The position numbers and the translations under genes are program-made. The notes beneath the pieces are model-generated. The model had not been told where the DNA came from. It did not search any database and was given only the letters and a program-made list of their open reading frames with translations. This document shows positions 35,901-47,236 of a stretch of DNA of 64,000 bases, piece by piece. The stretch lies in assembly GCA_011800805.1 (NCBI GenBank), contig MPNW01000274.1:78926-142925 (forward strand), written 5' to 3'. Source of the stretch: Hirudo medicinalis (taxonomy: Eukaryota; Annelida; Clitellata; Hirudinida; Hirudinidae). The number at the start of each line of letters is the position of its first letter. The stretch's first letter is position 1.

Positions 35901-37304
35901 ATTAAAATGCTTGTTGCTGGATAAGTAGGAAAACTGGAATATTAGACAGAGATATTTAGTTACAGTTAATAATAATTTAATTATAGCACTGTCTGATCCA
36001 CTGAAAATCTCTATTTTATTACAGATTACGGACATCAATCTTTGCGAAAGAAATTGCCTAGATTTGTATTTAATCGATAAAACGAATGAATTCACAATCG
36101 AGCGTGAACCAATTTTCCAATCATCTGCGGAGGATATCAACCATGCTGGATCAAAAATCAGGCGTACGAGTGCACCAAAACCTCTTCCATTCTATTTTGG
36201 TGCAACAACATTCGAGTGTGATTATCTCGATTCTAAACACGTGTTCAGGGACTTTACAGTTCAAGGTCATTGTTTCGTCGATGACATTTTCAGATTGTTA
36301 CAGCTGCTTTCGTTGATACACAATGTCAACGAGCACTTAGAAAATATTGTCGAGGTTTGAATTACTTTTTTATAGTTTAAATTTAATTTTATTTTATTTT
36401 CCTCCAATTGAAAGTGTGTAATGTGCATAAAATAAGAAATTATAAAATCTTGAAAATGCCCACACACTCGCCAAATAATATCTTAAGTATTTGGATAATT
36501 ATAATTTTATCAAAATTCATCCAAACCGTGATAGTCTCAAGACGTTTTATTATTATTATTATTAATTTATATTTATTATATTATATTATTATTATAGTAA
36601 TAAATAATATTATATATTATATTATAGTAATAATAGTAATAAATATTAATAATAATATATGCAAGGGTGGACGAAGGTTCAGTTCAGTGGTTGGACTCAC
36701 CCCTTACGATCTGACAAGTGAATAGCAAAACAATCGATTGTCACCACTATAATTAAATGTGGCATTTCAGATGGAACCACTGTTAGAAGAACACTTTCAA
36801 AGTGTTTACATCATGGGGAGGATAAGAATACTAGCAAAAGCAAATGATCGCATGTCATTAACGGACTTATCTGTTGGCAGATGGTAAATACTTCATTTAT
36901 TAATTAATAATTGAATCACTAGTTTAATATAGAAATATTAACAACAATTGTTTAATAAGCATAATATTATAATACTAATATTATAACGCCTATAAATAAC
37001 TTTAATAGATAAGTCAATTAGCATCTCAAGTAAATAGGATAGCTATTACTAAATTTCTCTCAAATAATAATTAACTCATAAAATTATTTATTCTCAGTCC
37101 TTTCTTGGTATCTAAAGAATGTCGAAAAAAAGCATTTGAGAGCCGTCAAAATGTCTATAATGCATTCGATGAAGAGGTAAAATAAAATTGGATTATTGTA
37201 ATTATTTTATAATCGTAATTTTGTAAGACCTATTATTAATGTAGGAAGTCAAATGAACAATGACTGGTTATAACAGTGACCATGTGTTGATCACATTTTG
37301 TACC

Positions 37305-37342
<38 letters not shown>

Positions 37343-39472
37343 GTCTTTCGACAATGTATTTTAGTCGATTTTATTTTCCAGATTCTATTGAATAGATCGA
37401 AAGCATTTACCAAAATAGTAAGCAAATGCGAGCTGATTGAAGATTTCACTAATCCTTGGGTGGTTACATTTAAAGAAGAGGTAATATCGACTGTGAAACA
37501 ATATTTCCGACAAATATTGTCAAAATCTTAATTTTAAATTAATTAATAACATATTGACTGAGAGGTATTTAGCAATAATGCGATAATATTTACCGATATA
37601 TCTAGATATATATTTAGAAATATATTTTAGATTGGCGAAGGGAAAGGACCGGTAAAGGAATTGTTTAGCATCTTTTGCAAAGAAATGCTGGATCCAAAAT
37701 TGAAACTGTGGGTCCATTCTTCAACCGATGGTGGTGAGACATCAATTCCAACATCAATTGAACATTGTCGTATTGTCATAAAATAAATTTAGATTTGTTA
37801 CATAAATATTTCTATTTCAGGACTATTCCCTTCACCAATAGTGGATGGCGATACCTTAAAAATCATGTCAGCACTTGGAGTTATGATAGCTAAGTCAATT
37901 CTGGACGGAGTAGAAGTAATATTATAGTATTTTTTATCTAAATTTGATTTCGTATCCAGTTTAATGTTTTAAGAAGCAATGTATTATTCATACAAACGTT
38001 TAGAACTTTGTTATGATATATGTTATTTGACTTTCACTAATTAAAACGACTGTATGTTTGTCAGTTCAACATACCGATTAGCAAGGAATTTGCAAAGTTC
38101 CTGATTACAGCAGACGAACCAAAATATTTTGATGAAAACGATTTGAGAAAGATCTGCCCAATTCCTTCGAAGATTTTGGACAGTTTGATTCATATGGCGA
38201 CACTAAAACGAGATCTGAACGAAAATGTGGGATAATATAACTAATATATATAATAATGAATAATATATATAATATTAATTGTCATCGTTTATGTATTCCA
38301 TTAGGATCCTCAAGCACTGAACATTGCGATTGAAAGTCTGACCATAGATGGATGCAACATTGAGGATCTCGGAATAGACTTCACACTGCCTGGTTATCCA
38401 GATGTTGAAATGACAAAGGGAGGCAAAAATATGACGCTCACAGCTCACAATGTTGATCTTTATGTGGACGTAAGTTGTTAGCCAACTGCTCAACATGCTT
38501 TCATCCAGACATTACGTATTTTAAATTGATCTCTAAAGTCATCACATTTTTCTGAGATGAATTCCAAGTTATTAATTCACAGCTTCTGTTTGATTGGTAT
38601 CTAACTGGAGCACCGACGAAGAAAATGTGTGCCTTAATGGAAGGTTTCACAAAGGTTCTTCCAAAACATTTTGTTGGCATGCTGGGCTTTGATGAAGTAA
38701 GTCTAGGTTAAATCAAGACAGGGTTGTTATTATTCTCTATTTTAAAACAATTTTAATTAGTGTAGTTAAATAGTGGAATTATTACTTTTATATTAGGCTA
38801 TGAGAAGTTTTTGTTTTACAAAAATTCAACGAGAACTGCATTTCTTATTTGTCATCACAAATCAATTTAATTTTGATAAGATTCATTTCTAAGTAATTTC
38901 ACAATTAATGATCCAAAATACTTGTTGATTATAATATCACTAATTTTTTTTTTGTTCTTCCAGTTCTGCTCAACGCTGCGTGGTGAAGACGACAAACCAT
39001 GGGAGAGTGGAACGATATGGAAGTACTGCACGACAGATCAAGGTTACAACATGGATTCTGAACCTGTCAAGTTCCTCATTGAAGTTATGTCTTCGTTTGA
39101 TTCTAAGGAACGTTCCTTGTTTCTTGAATTTGTAACTGCACTTCCGAGACTACCACTTGGAGGTATGAAATAAGTCTTTATTATTTTGGTATACATAGTT
39201 TTCGTGATTATCAAATGTGATTGCAATCAATGTTATAGAAATATTGGATTGACAGCTAACGCTAACAGCTAATTACTTATCCAGGATTCAAAGACCTTGA
39301 TCCAAGGATATCTATTTGCCCCTTCAAGGTTTCCAATCCTGATGCTTACTTGCCCACATCAGTGACTTGTTCAAATATCCTCAATCTGCCAGAATACAGT
39401 AGCGTTGACATTCTTAGAGAGAAACTTCTCTTGGCAATAACAGAAGGAAGACAATCCTTCCGGATCGTTTAA
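32949..39472 (+). CDS. HECT-domain E3 ubiquitin ligase B, TRIP12/UFD4-like C-terminus
   Basis: Inverted paralogue of HECT A with the same intron plan: several exons have equal lengths in both (50, 92, 119, 98, 165, 114 and 188 nt). Exons: ~32949-32969, 33338-33387, 33557-33636, 33812-33903, 34236-34351, 34502-34620, 34698-34793, 35077-35174, 35272-~35508, 35698-35781, 36025-36354, 36771-36883, 37098-37176, 37382-37480, 37631-37733, 37821-37915, 38065-38226, 38305-38469, 38583-38696, 38964-39162, 39285-39472. About 880 residues. HECT features: IGEGKGPVKELFSIFCKEML, DGCNIEDLGIDFTLPGYP, LPRLPLGGFKDLDP and the catalytic Cys in LPTSVTCSNILNLPEYSS, followed by a normal C-terminal tail. The first exon and the 3' end of the ninth are uncertain. 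The start was chosen because MATS resembles MASK of the paralogue. Function presumably ubiquitin ligation; substrate unknown. Confidence 0.87.
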
Positions 39473-39517
39473 TTCAAAAGTCTTTTTAACGTTTGTTAAA
39501 TTGCGGCGTTATTTTTC

Positions 39518-39523
39518 AATAAA
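39518..39523 (+). promoter_or_regulatory. HECT B polyadenylation signal AATAAA
   Basis: First AATAAA after the stop codon, 46 nt downstream. Confidence 0.65.
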
Positions 39524-40374
39524 TAGAAAATTTAAAAGAGACCAGAAACAATTAAGACATTTCAGATGTTGTAAAAGCGGTGAAATCTTACATAGGGTTG
39601 TTTAACATGTCAAGTTAAGATAGTAGGGTTCTTGCGTGATCTCAAGTTATAAGTGCACATAACATGCTGGAGTTAAGTGCAGGATTACAGTAAGAAAATA
39701 AATAAGTAACTGATATTTGAGAAAAAAAACATAGAATATTGAAAATTTTTGCACATAAAAGAATGTTATATCCTGGTTGACATGCTATGCAGATATGGTA
39801 ATACGGTACTTACTATGACAGTGAAAGAACTTATTCTAAAAAGTTCAGTCACCTCTTGTCTGCTGTTCAGAAGTTGACGTTCAGAATTGTTTTTAAATAA
39901 AAATCGTGTTTTAAAATGTCCGAATGAAGTCAGCGACTCTTACTAAGAAACAAGAGAAATTTAATTTATTAAATGCAAATTTTGAATGCTTTCTTAAATC
40001 GTTTAGCAAATTGTTTTGAATTAAATTTTGAACGCCGAATATTTTTAAATAAATATTTGCTTTGTAAATATTGGTATATTGTATTATAAATATAAAGCTT
40101 TGATGATTAAACGAAAAATTTGACGTTAACTTATTTTAAATTGTTCGGAAATTATTTTATAACCGACGATAAATTTTATTAAAATGTAAAAATTTTATTG
40201 CAACAAAATTATTTTTTTAAAGTTTATTATTAAAATTTTATTGCTTTTAATAAAATAAAAATTACGTCGAAGTATCTTTGATTGTTGACATGGACGAAAA
40301 TCCGCTGCCTAATATTCAAAAACTCGAAGCGCACATTTGATTAGATTGCAGATCATATTACAAACATTAAAACG
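39524..40374. other. Spacer upstream of the first SR gene
   Basis: Very AT-rich, with long A/T runs at 40000-40260. It includes the promoter and leader of the gene starting at 40375; no specific element is visible. Confidence 0.5.
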
Positions 40375-41679
40375 ATGTCTCGTTATCAAAGCAGAGAAGT
40401 TAACGAAAATAAGGTTTACATCGGTAACCTGCCTAAGAACGCTGACGAAAAGGAACTCGAGAGGGCTTTCGAAAGGTACGGAACAATTAAGAGTGTTTGG
40501 GTGGCTCGCAACCCACCCGGTTTTGGGTTTGTTGAGTTCGCCGACCCGAGGGACGCCACAGATGCCATCAGAGGATTGGACGGAAGGTTGGCAATATTTT
40601 TTAGATTCATTTCTAGTTAATAATTATTCGATCAATTACCGATGCCTCTTAATTTTTAATTTACACTCGTTGTAACATTCACATCAAACTAACGATTGTC
40701 TTGATTTTATTTATCTAGCTCTGTCTGTGGTTCAAGGGTGAGGGTAGAACCCGCTACAGGAGGTACGAAGAGCAAGGGCAGGGGTGGCGATTTTAGGAGA
40801 CGGGATTTCGGACGCAGAGAATCTCCGAGACGAGGTTACTCGCCTCGGCGTACAGATTCTCATAGGAGAGGATATTCCCCAAAGCGCAGGGACTCACCCA
40901 GACGTGATGATTCTCTTAGACGTAGGGATTCACCAAGGCGCGATGATTCTCTAAGACGCAGGGATTCTCCAAGGCGTAATGACTCTCCAAGAGATAGATC
41001 CTTGTCTCCCAGAGACAATCGTCGTACCCCTGAGAGTCCACGAAGAAGCGCCAGTTTCAAGAGAGAAAGCGACGGTTCAAGAAGAAGAGCAAAAAGGTAA
41101 ACAAAGTTCCATGATCATCGTGTTTCATTCAACTTAAGCTTCAGATAACCAATACGCAATAACGCATGCTGACTGGACTCGTTTTAAACCATTATGTGCC
41201 TGCAAATTTTAGACATGCATGGCCTTAAGAGGCAACTTAATCTTTCGACATTCTGCAATTCTGCAACAAACCGTAGTAGACGGGCTGTCGACAGGTGTAC
41301 GTCGTCCTCAACTTTCCCCCCAAACTTCATTCTCTACCTTCCAATGACTTCGTGCGGAAAAAGTAGTTGAAGTCGGGTCTTCAGTCGGCGTCGTTATGTC
41401 TCGTCACTACTCATCCCCATCTACAACTTCTACGTTGCTTAGATCAGTCGTCCGATTCTACATACTAGCATCGTAATTTGTGAGTTACAGACATCAATAT
41501 GACCGAAACGGCACGTAGATATAATTGCATGCTTTCTAGTAGGGTGACTTGTCGTTTTTGCCGACGTAGACTTTCTAACATTTTTTTCATTTCTTTTTAG
41601 GTCGCCTTCCTCTCACAGATCCAGAAGTCGCAGCAGGTCTCCAGTTCAGTCTCCCAAGAGAAGAAGATCAAGGAGTTAA
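40375..41679 (+). CDS. SR splicing factor, SRSF3/SRSF7-like, no zinc knuckle
   Basis: Nuclear RNA-binding splicing regulator. Exons 40375-40586, 40719-41096 and 41601-41679 encode 222 residues. An RRM (residues ~12-80) carries RNP2 KVYIGNL and RNP1 GFGFVEF, then CGSRVRVE, then an Arg/Ser-rich tail. The tail contains three tandem copies of a 36-nt unit (40885-40992, [12 protein letters not shown]) and ends RRRSRS. There is no CCHC knuckle, unlike the paralogue at 47237-49042, whose RRM is about 80% identical. The 504-nt intron 41097-41600 holds a candidate poison exon (41213-41479). Vertebrate SRSF3 and SRSF7 limit their own level through such exons. Whether this is the SRSF3 orthologue or a lineage duplicate of SRSF7 is open. 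Confidence 0.92.
41213..41479 (+). promoter_or_regulatory. Candidate poison cassette exon of the SRSF3-like gene
   Basis: A 267-nt island, less AT-rich than its intron, between an AATTTTAG acceptor (ending 41212) and a TTT|GTGAGTT donor (41480). If included after the exon ending at 41096, the reading meets TAA at 41226-41228 after four codons. It contains CATC/CAAC/CTTC pieces of the kind bound by SRSF3. The SRSF7 gene at 48102-48415 has the same layout. Confidence 0.6.
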
Positions 41680-41893
41680 TTATTTAAAGCGTTGTGAAGA
41701 TCAAAATAGGGAAAATCTAGAAATTAATATTCGATCATGGAATGATCAGTTATTGAAATTAGTAAACATTGAAAAAATTACATTAATTCACGTCGTGTCT
41801 TAATCGGTGCAAATGGTGACAAATTAGATTAATAGATTAACTGCCTTCCTAAAATAGATCTCAACGCCAAACAATGAATAAGAACAAGTATGA

Positions 41894-41899
41894 AATAAA
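41894..41899 (+). promoter_or_regulatory. Polyadenylation signal of the SRSF3-like gene
   Basis: AATAAA about 215 nt after the stop codon. Confidence 0.55.
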
Positions 41900-42555
41900 A
41901 CGCATTTCAAAACGATTTTAAGTTTACCTAGGGATTAATGTCTGATTAGCAGAGTACCTGAGATTTCACAGAAATCTGAATATATTTCTGAAGTCACAAC
42001 AAATTCCACCATTTTAAGAAATTGTTCCAAAACGAATTGCCATTGGGATTAATTTTCGTGGTGGGAAGCAAGTTCTCTTGGAGGGACTTGGTGGTTGTTG
42101 ATACTCTAAAAGGTTTGTCCGAAAGCGCACCTGATAGGAAATAAGTTTTCAAAATAATGCTTGTAATGTTTTTAACGATTTCTGAATTCTAATAATGATA
42201 TTCGGTCGTACAAAAAAGCGCCCATACAACATAAAAACATTCGTTAAGATTACGCAATGTTTTCATGTTGAGCATGATTCCGTTTGTTGGTCTAATGTTT
42301 TTCAGTCTTACTTGTTGATTTCCTTGAAATAACCTCCAACGAATTTGTTGAAACTTTAATTTTCTTTCCTTAAATTTGTGTCAAAAAATATATGTTATTC
42401 ATTACAAAAAAAGTGGCACTATTTATCATGAAAACATTTTATTACATGTCAATAAATTATAAAGTTTCTGTATTATTTGCATGATGTCAAGAGGAATATG
42501 TTTTCTTAGAAATTCATCTAAAAATATTCAAAGTAGAATAACAGTAGGCACACAT
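41900..42555. other. Spacer between convergent genes
   Basis: Between the 3' ends of the SRSF3-like gene and the metalloproteinase. No gene or repeat recognised. Confidence 0.5.
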
Positions 42556-45500
42556 TCATGTGCACATGTTATGGGCAGGTCCTGGTTGACCTGTGAATTG
42601 AGCTCAACATGAAGCTATAGTTTCAATAATTTGAAATTGCTGAATAAAAATTGCTGAAGCATGAGTTATTCGAGCACGTGTTGTTTTTGTTATTTTTGTT
42701 ATTCGTTTCACTAAATAAACACATGGAGAAGAAGAATACATTGAACTATATTATAAGAATCAAAAAAGATTCACAATCATTGATTATCAATGATAATTTA
42801 TCATTGATCATTGTCCCTCACCATAGATGCTTTCAATTCCACTGATGTCATCAGGATTGAGTGAGAAATTATTTCTGTAGTAGTAAAATGCATACATAAT
42901 TGCCTGAGGCAAGCTACTGTGATCCAGACCCAAGGCATGACCAAGTTCATGGGTGAGCAGCTGTCTTAAATTGATGACTGGATGATGCATTAAAAATTAT
43001 TTTTAGAAATTAATTATCATTTTGTGTAATAATTATAAATGGCAATGGTATTCATTAAGGGGTTGCTGTAATGTTGCAACTCATGCAAGTTTTTTGATTG
43101 CACCTTCGTTGTAGTATTCGCTCCCATTGGTCCAGAGTTCAGAATCGTCCAGGTGAACCTCTCCTGATTCGGGTAAGAAAGTGTGACCCACAAACATCCC
43201 TCTTCCATCAAATGGAAAACCATCACCATGGTCGAGTGAGACGAATCTGATCTTTATGTCGCTTGTGTTGGATGTGGCTTTGGAAAGGGTCAAGGGTGTT
43301 ACTTCTCTCCAATCCTAGAAAAAAAATCCAATAAGAATGAATGGGTGGGTGGATGGATGGACGAACGGATAGATAATTAAATAATAGGATTGAGCGTACA
43401 AAAGTCTTCTTCTCCTTCTTGACATGTCTGCGGCGTTTGACACTGTGGACCATGACATCCTCATTGCCAGATTGGATAAAACATTTGCAGTTCGCCAAAC
43501 GCCGCTGCAGTGGTTTAGAACATATCTTTCGGGAAGAAGTCAAACAATACTATCTTCATCCTCATGCAGCGCTAAACAGCTCATTCAATCAGGCGTTCCA
43601 CAGGGCTCTGTACTGGGACCAATTCTCTTCTCCCTATATGTTTCAGACATTGCGGGTANNNNNNNNNNNNNNNNNNNNNNNNNNNNNNNNNNNNNNNNNN
43701 NNNNNNNNNNNNNNNNNNNNNNNNNNNNNNNNNNNNNNNNNNNNNNNNNNNNNNNNNNNNNNNNNNNNNNNNNNNNNNNNNNNNNNNNNNNNNNNNNNNN
43801 NNNNNNNNNNNNNNNNNNNNNNNNNNNNNNNNNNNNNNNNNNNNNNNNNNNNNNNNNNNNNNNNNNNNNNNNNNNNNNNNNNNNNNNNNNNNNNNNNNNN
43901 NNNNNNNNNNNNNNNNNNNNNNNNNNNNNNNNNNNNNNNNNNNNNNNNNNNNNNNNNNNNNNNNNNNNNNNNNNNNNNNNNNNNNNNNNNNNNNNNNNNN
44001 NNNNNNNNNNNNNNNNNNNNNNNNNNNNNNNNNNNNNNNNNNNNNNNNNNNNNNNNNNNNNNNNNNNNNNNNNNNNNNNNNNNNNNNNNNNNNNNNNNNN
44101 NNNNNNNNNNNNNNNNNNNNNNNNNNNNNNNNNNNNNNNNNNNNNNNNNNNNNNNNNNNNNNNNNNNNNNNNNNNNNNNNNNNNNNNNNNNNNNNNNNNN
44201 NNNNNNNNNNNNNNNNNNNNNNNNNNNNNNNNNNNNNNNNNNNNNNNNNNNNNNNNNNNNNNNNNNNNNNNNNNNNNNNNNNNNNNNNNNNNNNNNNNNN
44301 NNNNNNNNNNNNNNNNNNNNNNNNNNNNNNNNNNNNNNNNNNNNNNNNNNNNNNAGGGAGACCGTTCATTCTACGTCTGTGGACCCAGGATATGGAATTC
44401 CCTTCCAACCGAAGTCCGTGTTGCACCGACAATAGAACATTTTAAAAAACTACTTAAAACCTACCTGTTCAGTCGATCGTCTTGAATTCAATTTTTGATT
44501 GTGTTTGTTTTTAATCATTACTTTTTACTTTTTACTCTCACTCAATGATTGAACTTAATTGCTGGTGATGTTTGTCATAGTGCCTGCACATCCCATTGGG
44601 ATAACTTGTGCACTCTAAATATGGGCTAAATAAATGTAAATGTAAAAGTGTAAGGTTGTCTCACATTAATGGCGGTTTCTACCAACTGGTCAACAATTGC
44701 TCTATCTTGAAGTTCTGGTGAACTCGGGTAGTTCAGCACTCTGAACGTCAGGTTAGCTCTATTCCATCGTCTACCTGAGAAAGGGAGTTGTGGATAATGA
44801 TTTGCCGGTAGAGCGATTTATTACTTTGTAACCCACTGAACAAATGTGGTAGAGTGTTTAATTTAATGCCGTTTCAATTGTTTTTAACCCTAATAATTGA
44901 TGGCCAAAAGGATTTTTTTAAAGAAAAATTTAATCATTCAATTATCCCTGCGTAATTGTACACTAAATGCTCACTATTCTTTGGCTGTGCGTCCAGATCA
45001 ACTTAGTATGAATGGCCTGAAATAGATTGCTCTCCTTATTCTCGAACTTTAGTCGCTTCTGAATGCATTATTATATTTCAATTACTTTTTCCATTTATGA
45101 GCAATTATAAAAGAATTGTCTTTTTTGACCTTCACTCAGATTTTTTATTAAATGCAAATAAAGAATTTCTTGAAATACTTTTGAGGCTAACGAGCACCAA
45201 AAAGGATCAACTATTTTTGTAAAAAGAATCGAAGCTTTGCTTTAAACTGAAAAGATTTTTGTTCTTGCATCTCTAGCTGTCTCAAAGAACTGTCCTGTAT
45301 CCATATATATACTTTGCCAGTTATTATTATCCGAATAATATTTCTACGTAATCTTCACAATGTCCAAATTTTACAAATGATTTTACTAAAGCTGTTGAGG
45401 TTGATATCATAGCTTGAAACAAGATGAAAACACCTTAGCATCAAAAGAAATTCTGAACAAATTCTTCACCAACCGCTCGCCAAAAACCTTTTCCTTCTGC

Positions 45501-46623
45501 TGTGCCATTTCGCTGTTACATCTGGAACATCGAGAACTTGGCACCGTGGTGATTTCATGAGTTTTTCTGTAGCCTCGTCTAATTTTCCTGTATACAATAT
45601 TTATTATAATAAAATATAAAATATTAATAAATATTTTTTAAAAAGTCTGCATTAGTAAAGTAACTTTTACGTCCTTATCAGACTTTACTTTGTTTGCTAT
45701 TATTGCTACACTGCCATAAAGTCTCAGCGTGATAGGTTTTAAGGGGTTTTCTATTCTTAGGACACTTTCAATAATTCTTCTAATAGTTTTATCGAGTTCT
45801 AATCTTGTTCGTTATTTGTTTAGTTGTTTGATGAAGTATAAACATATAAATACATTTTATCTTCTACATTAAATCACTTGCATTGCTTAATCATTTGCAA
45901 TCTCAAAAAACATGTTTATACCAAACCACTTTGAAACAAAGAAAAGAGTTTCAAAGCAATAAGAGAGGACACAAAAACAGTAATTTAAGGTAATATTCTG
46001 AGAATGTGAATGGATTTCTATTGATAAACCTTCGCCGAGGTTTGCTCTGTCGAACCTGTTTTAGGAAGTCGTGCAAATTCTTGAAATCTCTTTATGCCTT
46101 CTGTTATCCTTGAATCCGTCTTTCCATCATTTACATCTTTGTTGCCATTTGTAACTTCACTCATGTAGCCGAATTTGAGCAAATAATTCTAAAAATAATG
46201 TAATTATTAATTTCATTAGAGGAGGTTTAATGTGATAATGTGATTGTTTTATAATGCTCAGTGGTAGTCTTTAATATTGTCATAATAACTTTGTTATAAA
46301 CTTAAACAAAATTATGCAGCGCCATAAAGTCTGCTTAACGTGCCAGACATATCTGATTATAGTCGTCATGACAGAATACACTCGTAATGCCATTACAAAG
46401 AAATTATACTGAATAACTTTAATTTCTTGGAAGTTCATGCTTTTATTAATCACCATTAAATAAGTGTTTTGACGCTCACTTTCACAAAATCATCTGATAG
46501 TTCTTCAGCGTAATTCAAAAATTCCGTTGTAGAATGACGCAGATGGGTGGTTGGCGCAGCTTGTTTCCCAGGAAACTGAATGGAAATACCAATAAGGATC
46601 AAAAACACGTTCCTTAGTTCCAT
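42556..46623 (-). CDS. Matrix metalloproteinase, short form without hemopexin domain
   Basis: Secreted zinc endopeptidase of the matrixin family acting on extracellular matrix. Seven exons: 46480-46623 (ATG at 46621-46623), 46056-46188, 45474-45587, 44665-44774, 43104-43314, 42822-42977, 42556-42590; 300 residues, all phases consistent. In order: hydrophobic signal peptide (NVFLILIGISIQF), propeptide with ITEGIKRFQEFARLPKTG, cysteine switch PRCQVLDV (usual form PRCGVPD), a furin-type RRKR cut site, and the catalytic domain with FVSLDHGDGFPFDGRG, the zinc site HELGHALGLDH, Met-turn IMYAF and DDISGIESIYG. It then stops after a 12-residue tail, with no hinge or hemopexin repeats, like MMP7/MMP26. 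The Gly-to-Gln change in the switch is unusual. The intron 43315-44664 carries a retrotransposon fragment and the assembly gap. Confidence 0.92.
43395..44650 (+). mobile_element. Non-LTR retrotransposon fragment (CR1/jockey-like reverse transcriptase), 5'-truncated, with internal gap
   Basis: Plus strand. Left of the gap the reading gives LDMSAAFDTVDHDIL and then GVPQGSVLGPILFSLYVSDI, reverse-transcriptase motifs. Right of the gap come DRSFYVCGPRIWNSLPTEVR and FKKLLKTYLFSRSS before a stop (44483-44485), the typical C-terminus of such ORF2 proteins. The 3' UTR ends near 44650 in a short TAAATG-type repeat tail. It is antisense to the metalloproteinase gene and fills its fourth intron. The YADD active-site region would fall in the Ns. 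The 5' boundary near 43395 is approximate. Confidence 0.85.
43659..44354. other. Assembly gap (N run)
   Basis: 696 consecutive N inside the retrotransposon. The same frame is open on both sides, but the gap size may be an estimate. Confidence 0.99.
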
Positions 46624-47236
46624 TCTCCCATGTTTGGCTGCTTCTTTATATCAACAAAGTCTGAAGCCAACAAATGAGGCGAATTTTTTGAGCATTTATA
46701 AACTCTATAAATGGGGGATTCCCCTAGCTAACAGCAGTGCCTTAAGGTGTGAACAGGTTTGATGAGCTGAAGGAAATCCTACGCATTTTAGAGGGTACTC
46801 ACTCCCACCCCTTCCGGATTTTGTGAAACCTTGACTCCTTACGACACTCACAAGCAAAAATAGGTCGTCAGCTAAGTTCGGGGGAATTTTGAGGACTCTG
46901 AGCAAGGTGTCTACTGTGAGAATCTATTAAATGATCAAGGTTAATGAATTGAAGATATTATATTCCAAAGTTTGATTACGATTTCAATTGGAACATTTGA
47001 CCTCCGTTTGGAAAAAAGTCTAAAATATATTTTTTAACTCTTAAAAATAAAATAAAATTATAAGATATATTATGTCATTGAAATAAAAATAAATTACATT
47101 GAAATAAAATTAATGTACAACTATTTGAAGAATAATCACTTTTGAATTATTAGCTGTCCTCGCTTTCCTCGATTGCAGCTTCGGCGCAGCATTGTAACCT
47201 TCTTTGTTGCCCGGCTCGTTCTAGGTTCAAAACAAA
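46624..47236. other. Divergent spacer between the metalloproteinase and SRSF7
   Basis: Should hold both promoters. GC-richer sequence at 46700-46920 and at 47155-47225 (probably the SRSF7 leader); no defined motif. Confidence 0.45.

Noticed and set aside
43419..44435. Long frames across the gap in several phases
   Set aside because: Inflated by the N run; only the reverse-transcriptase frame (43424-44485) has real motifs.
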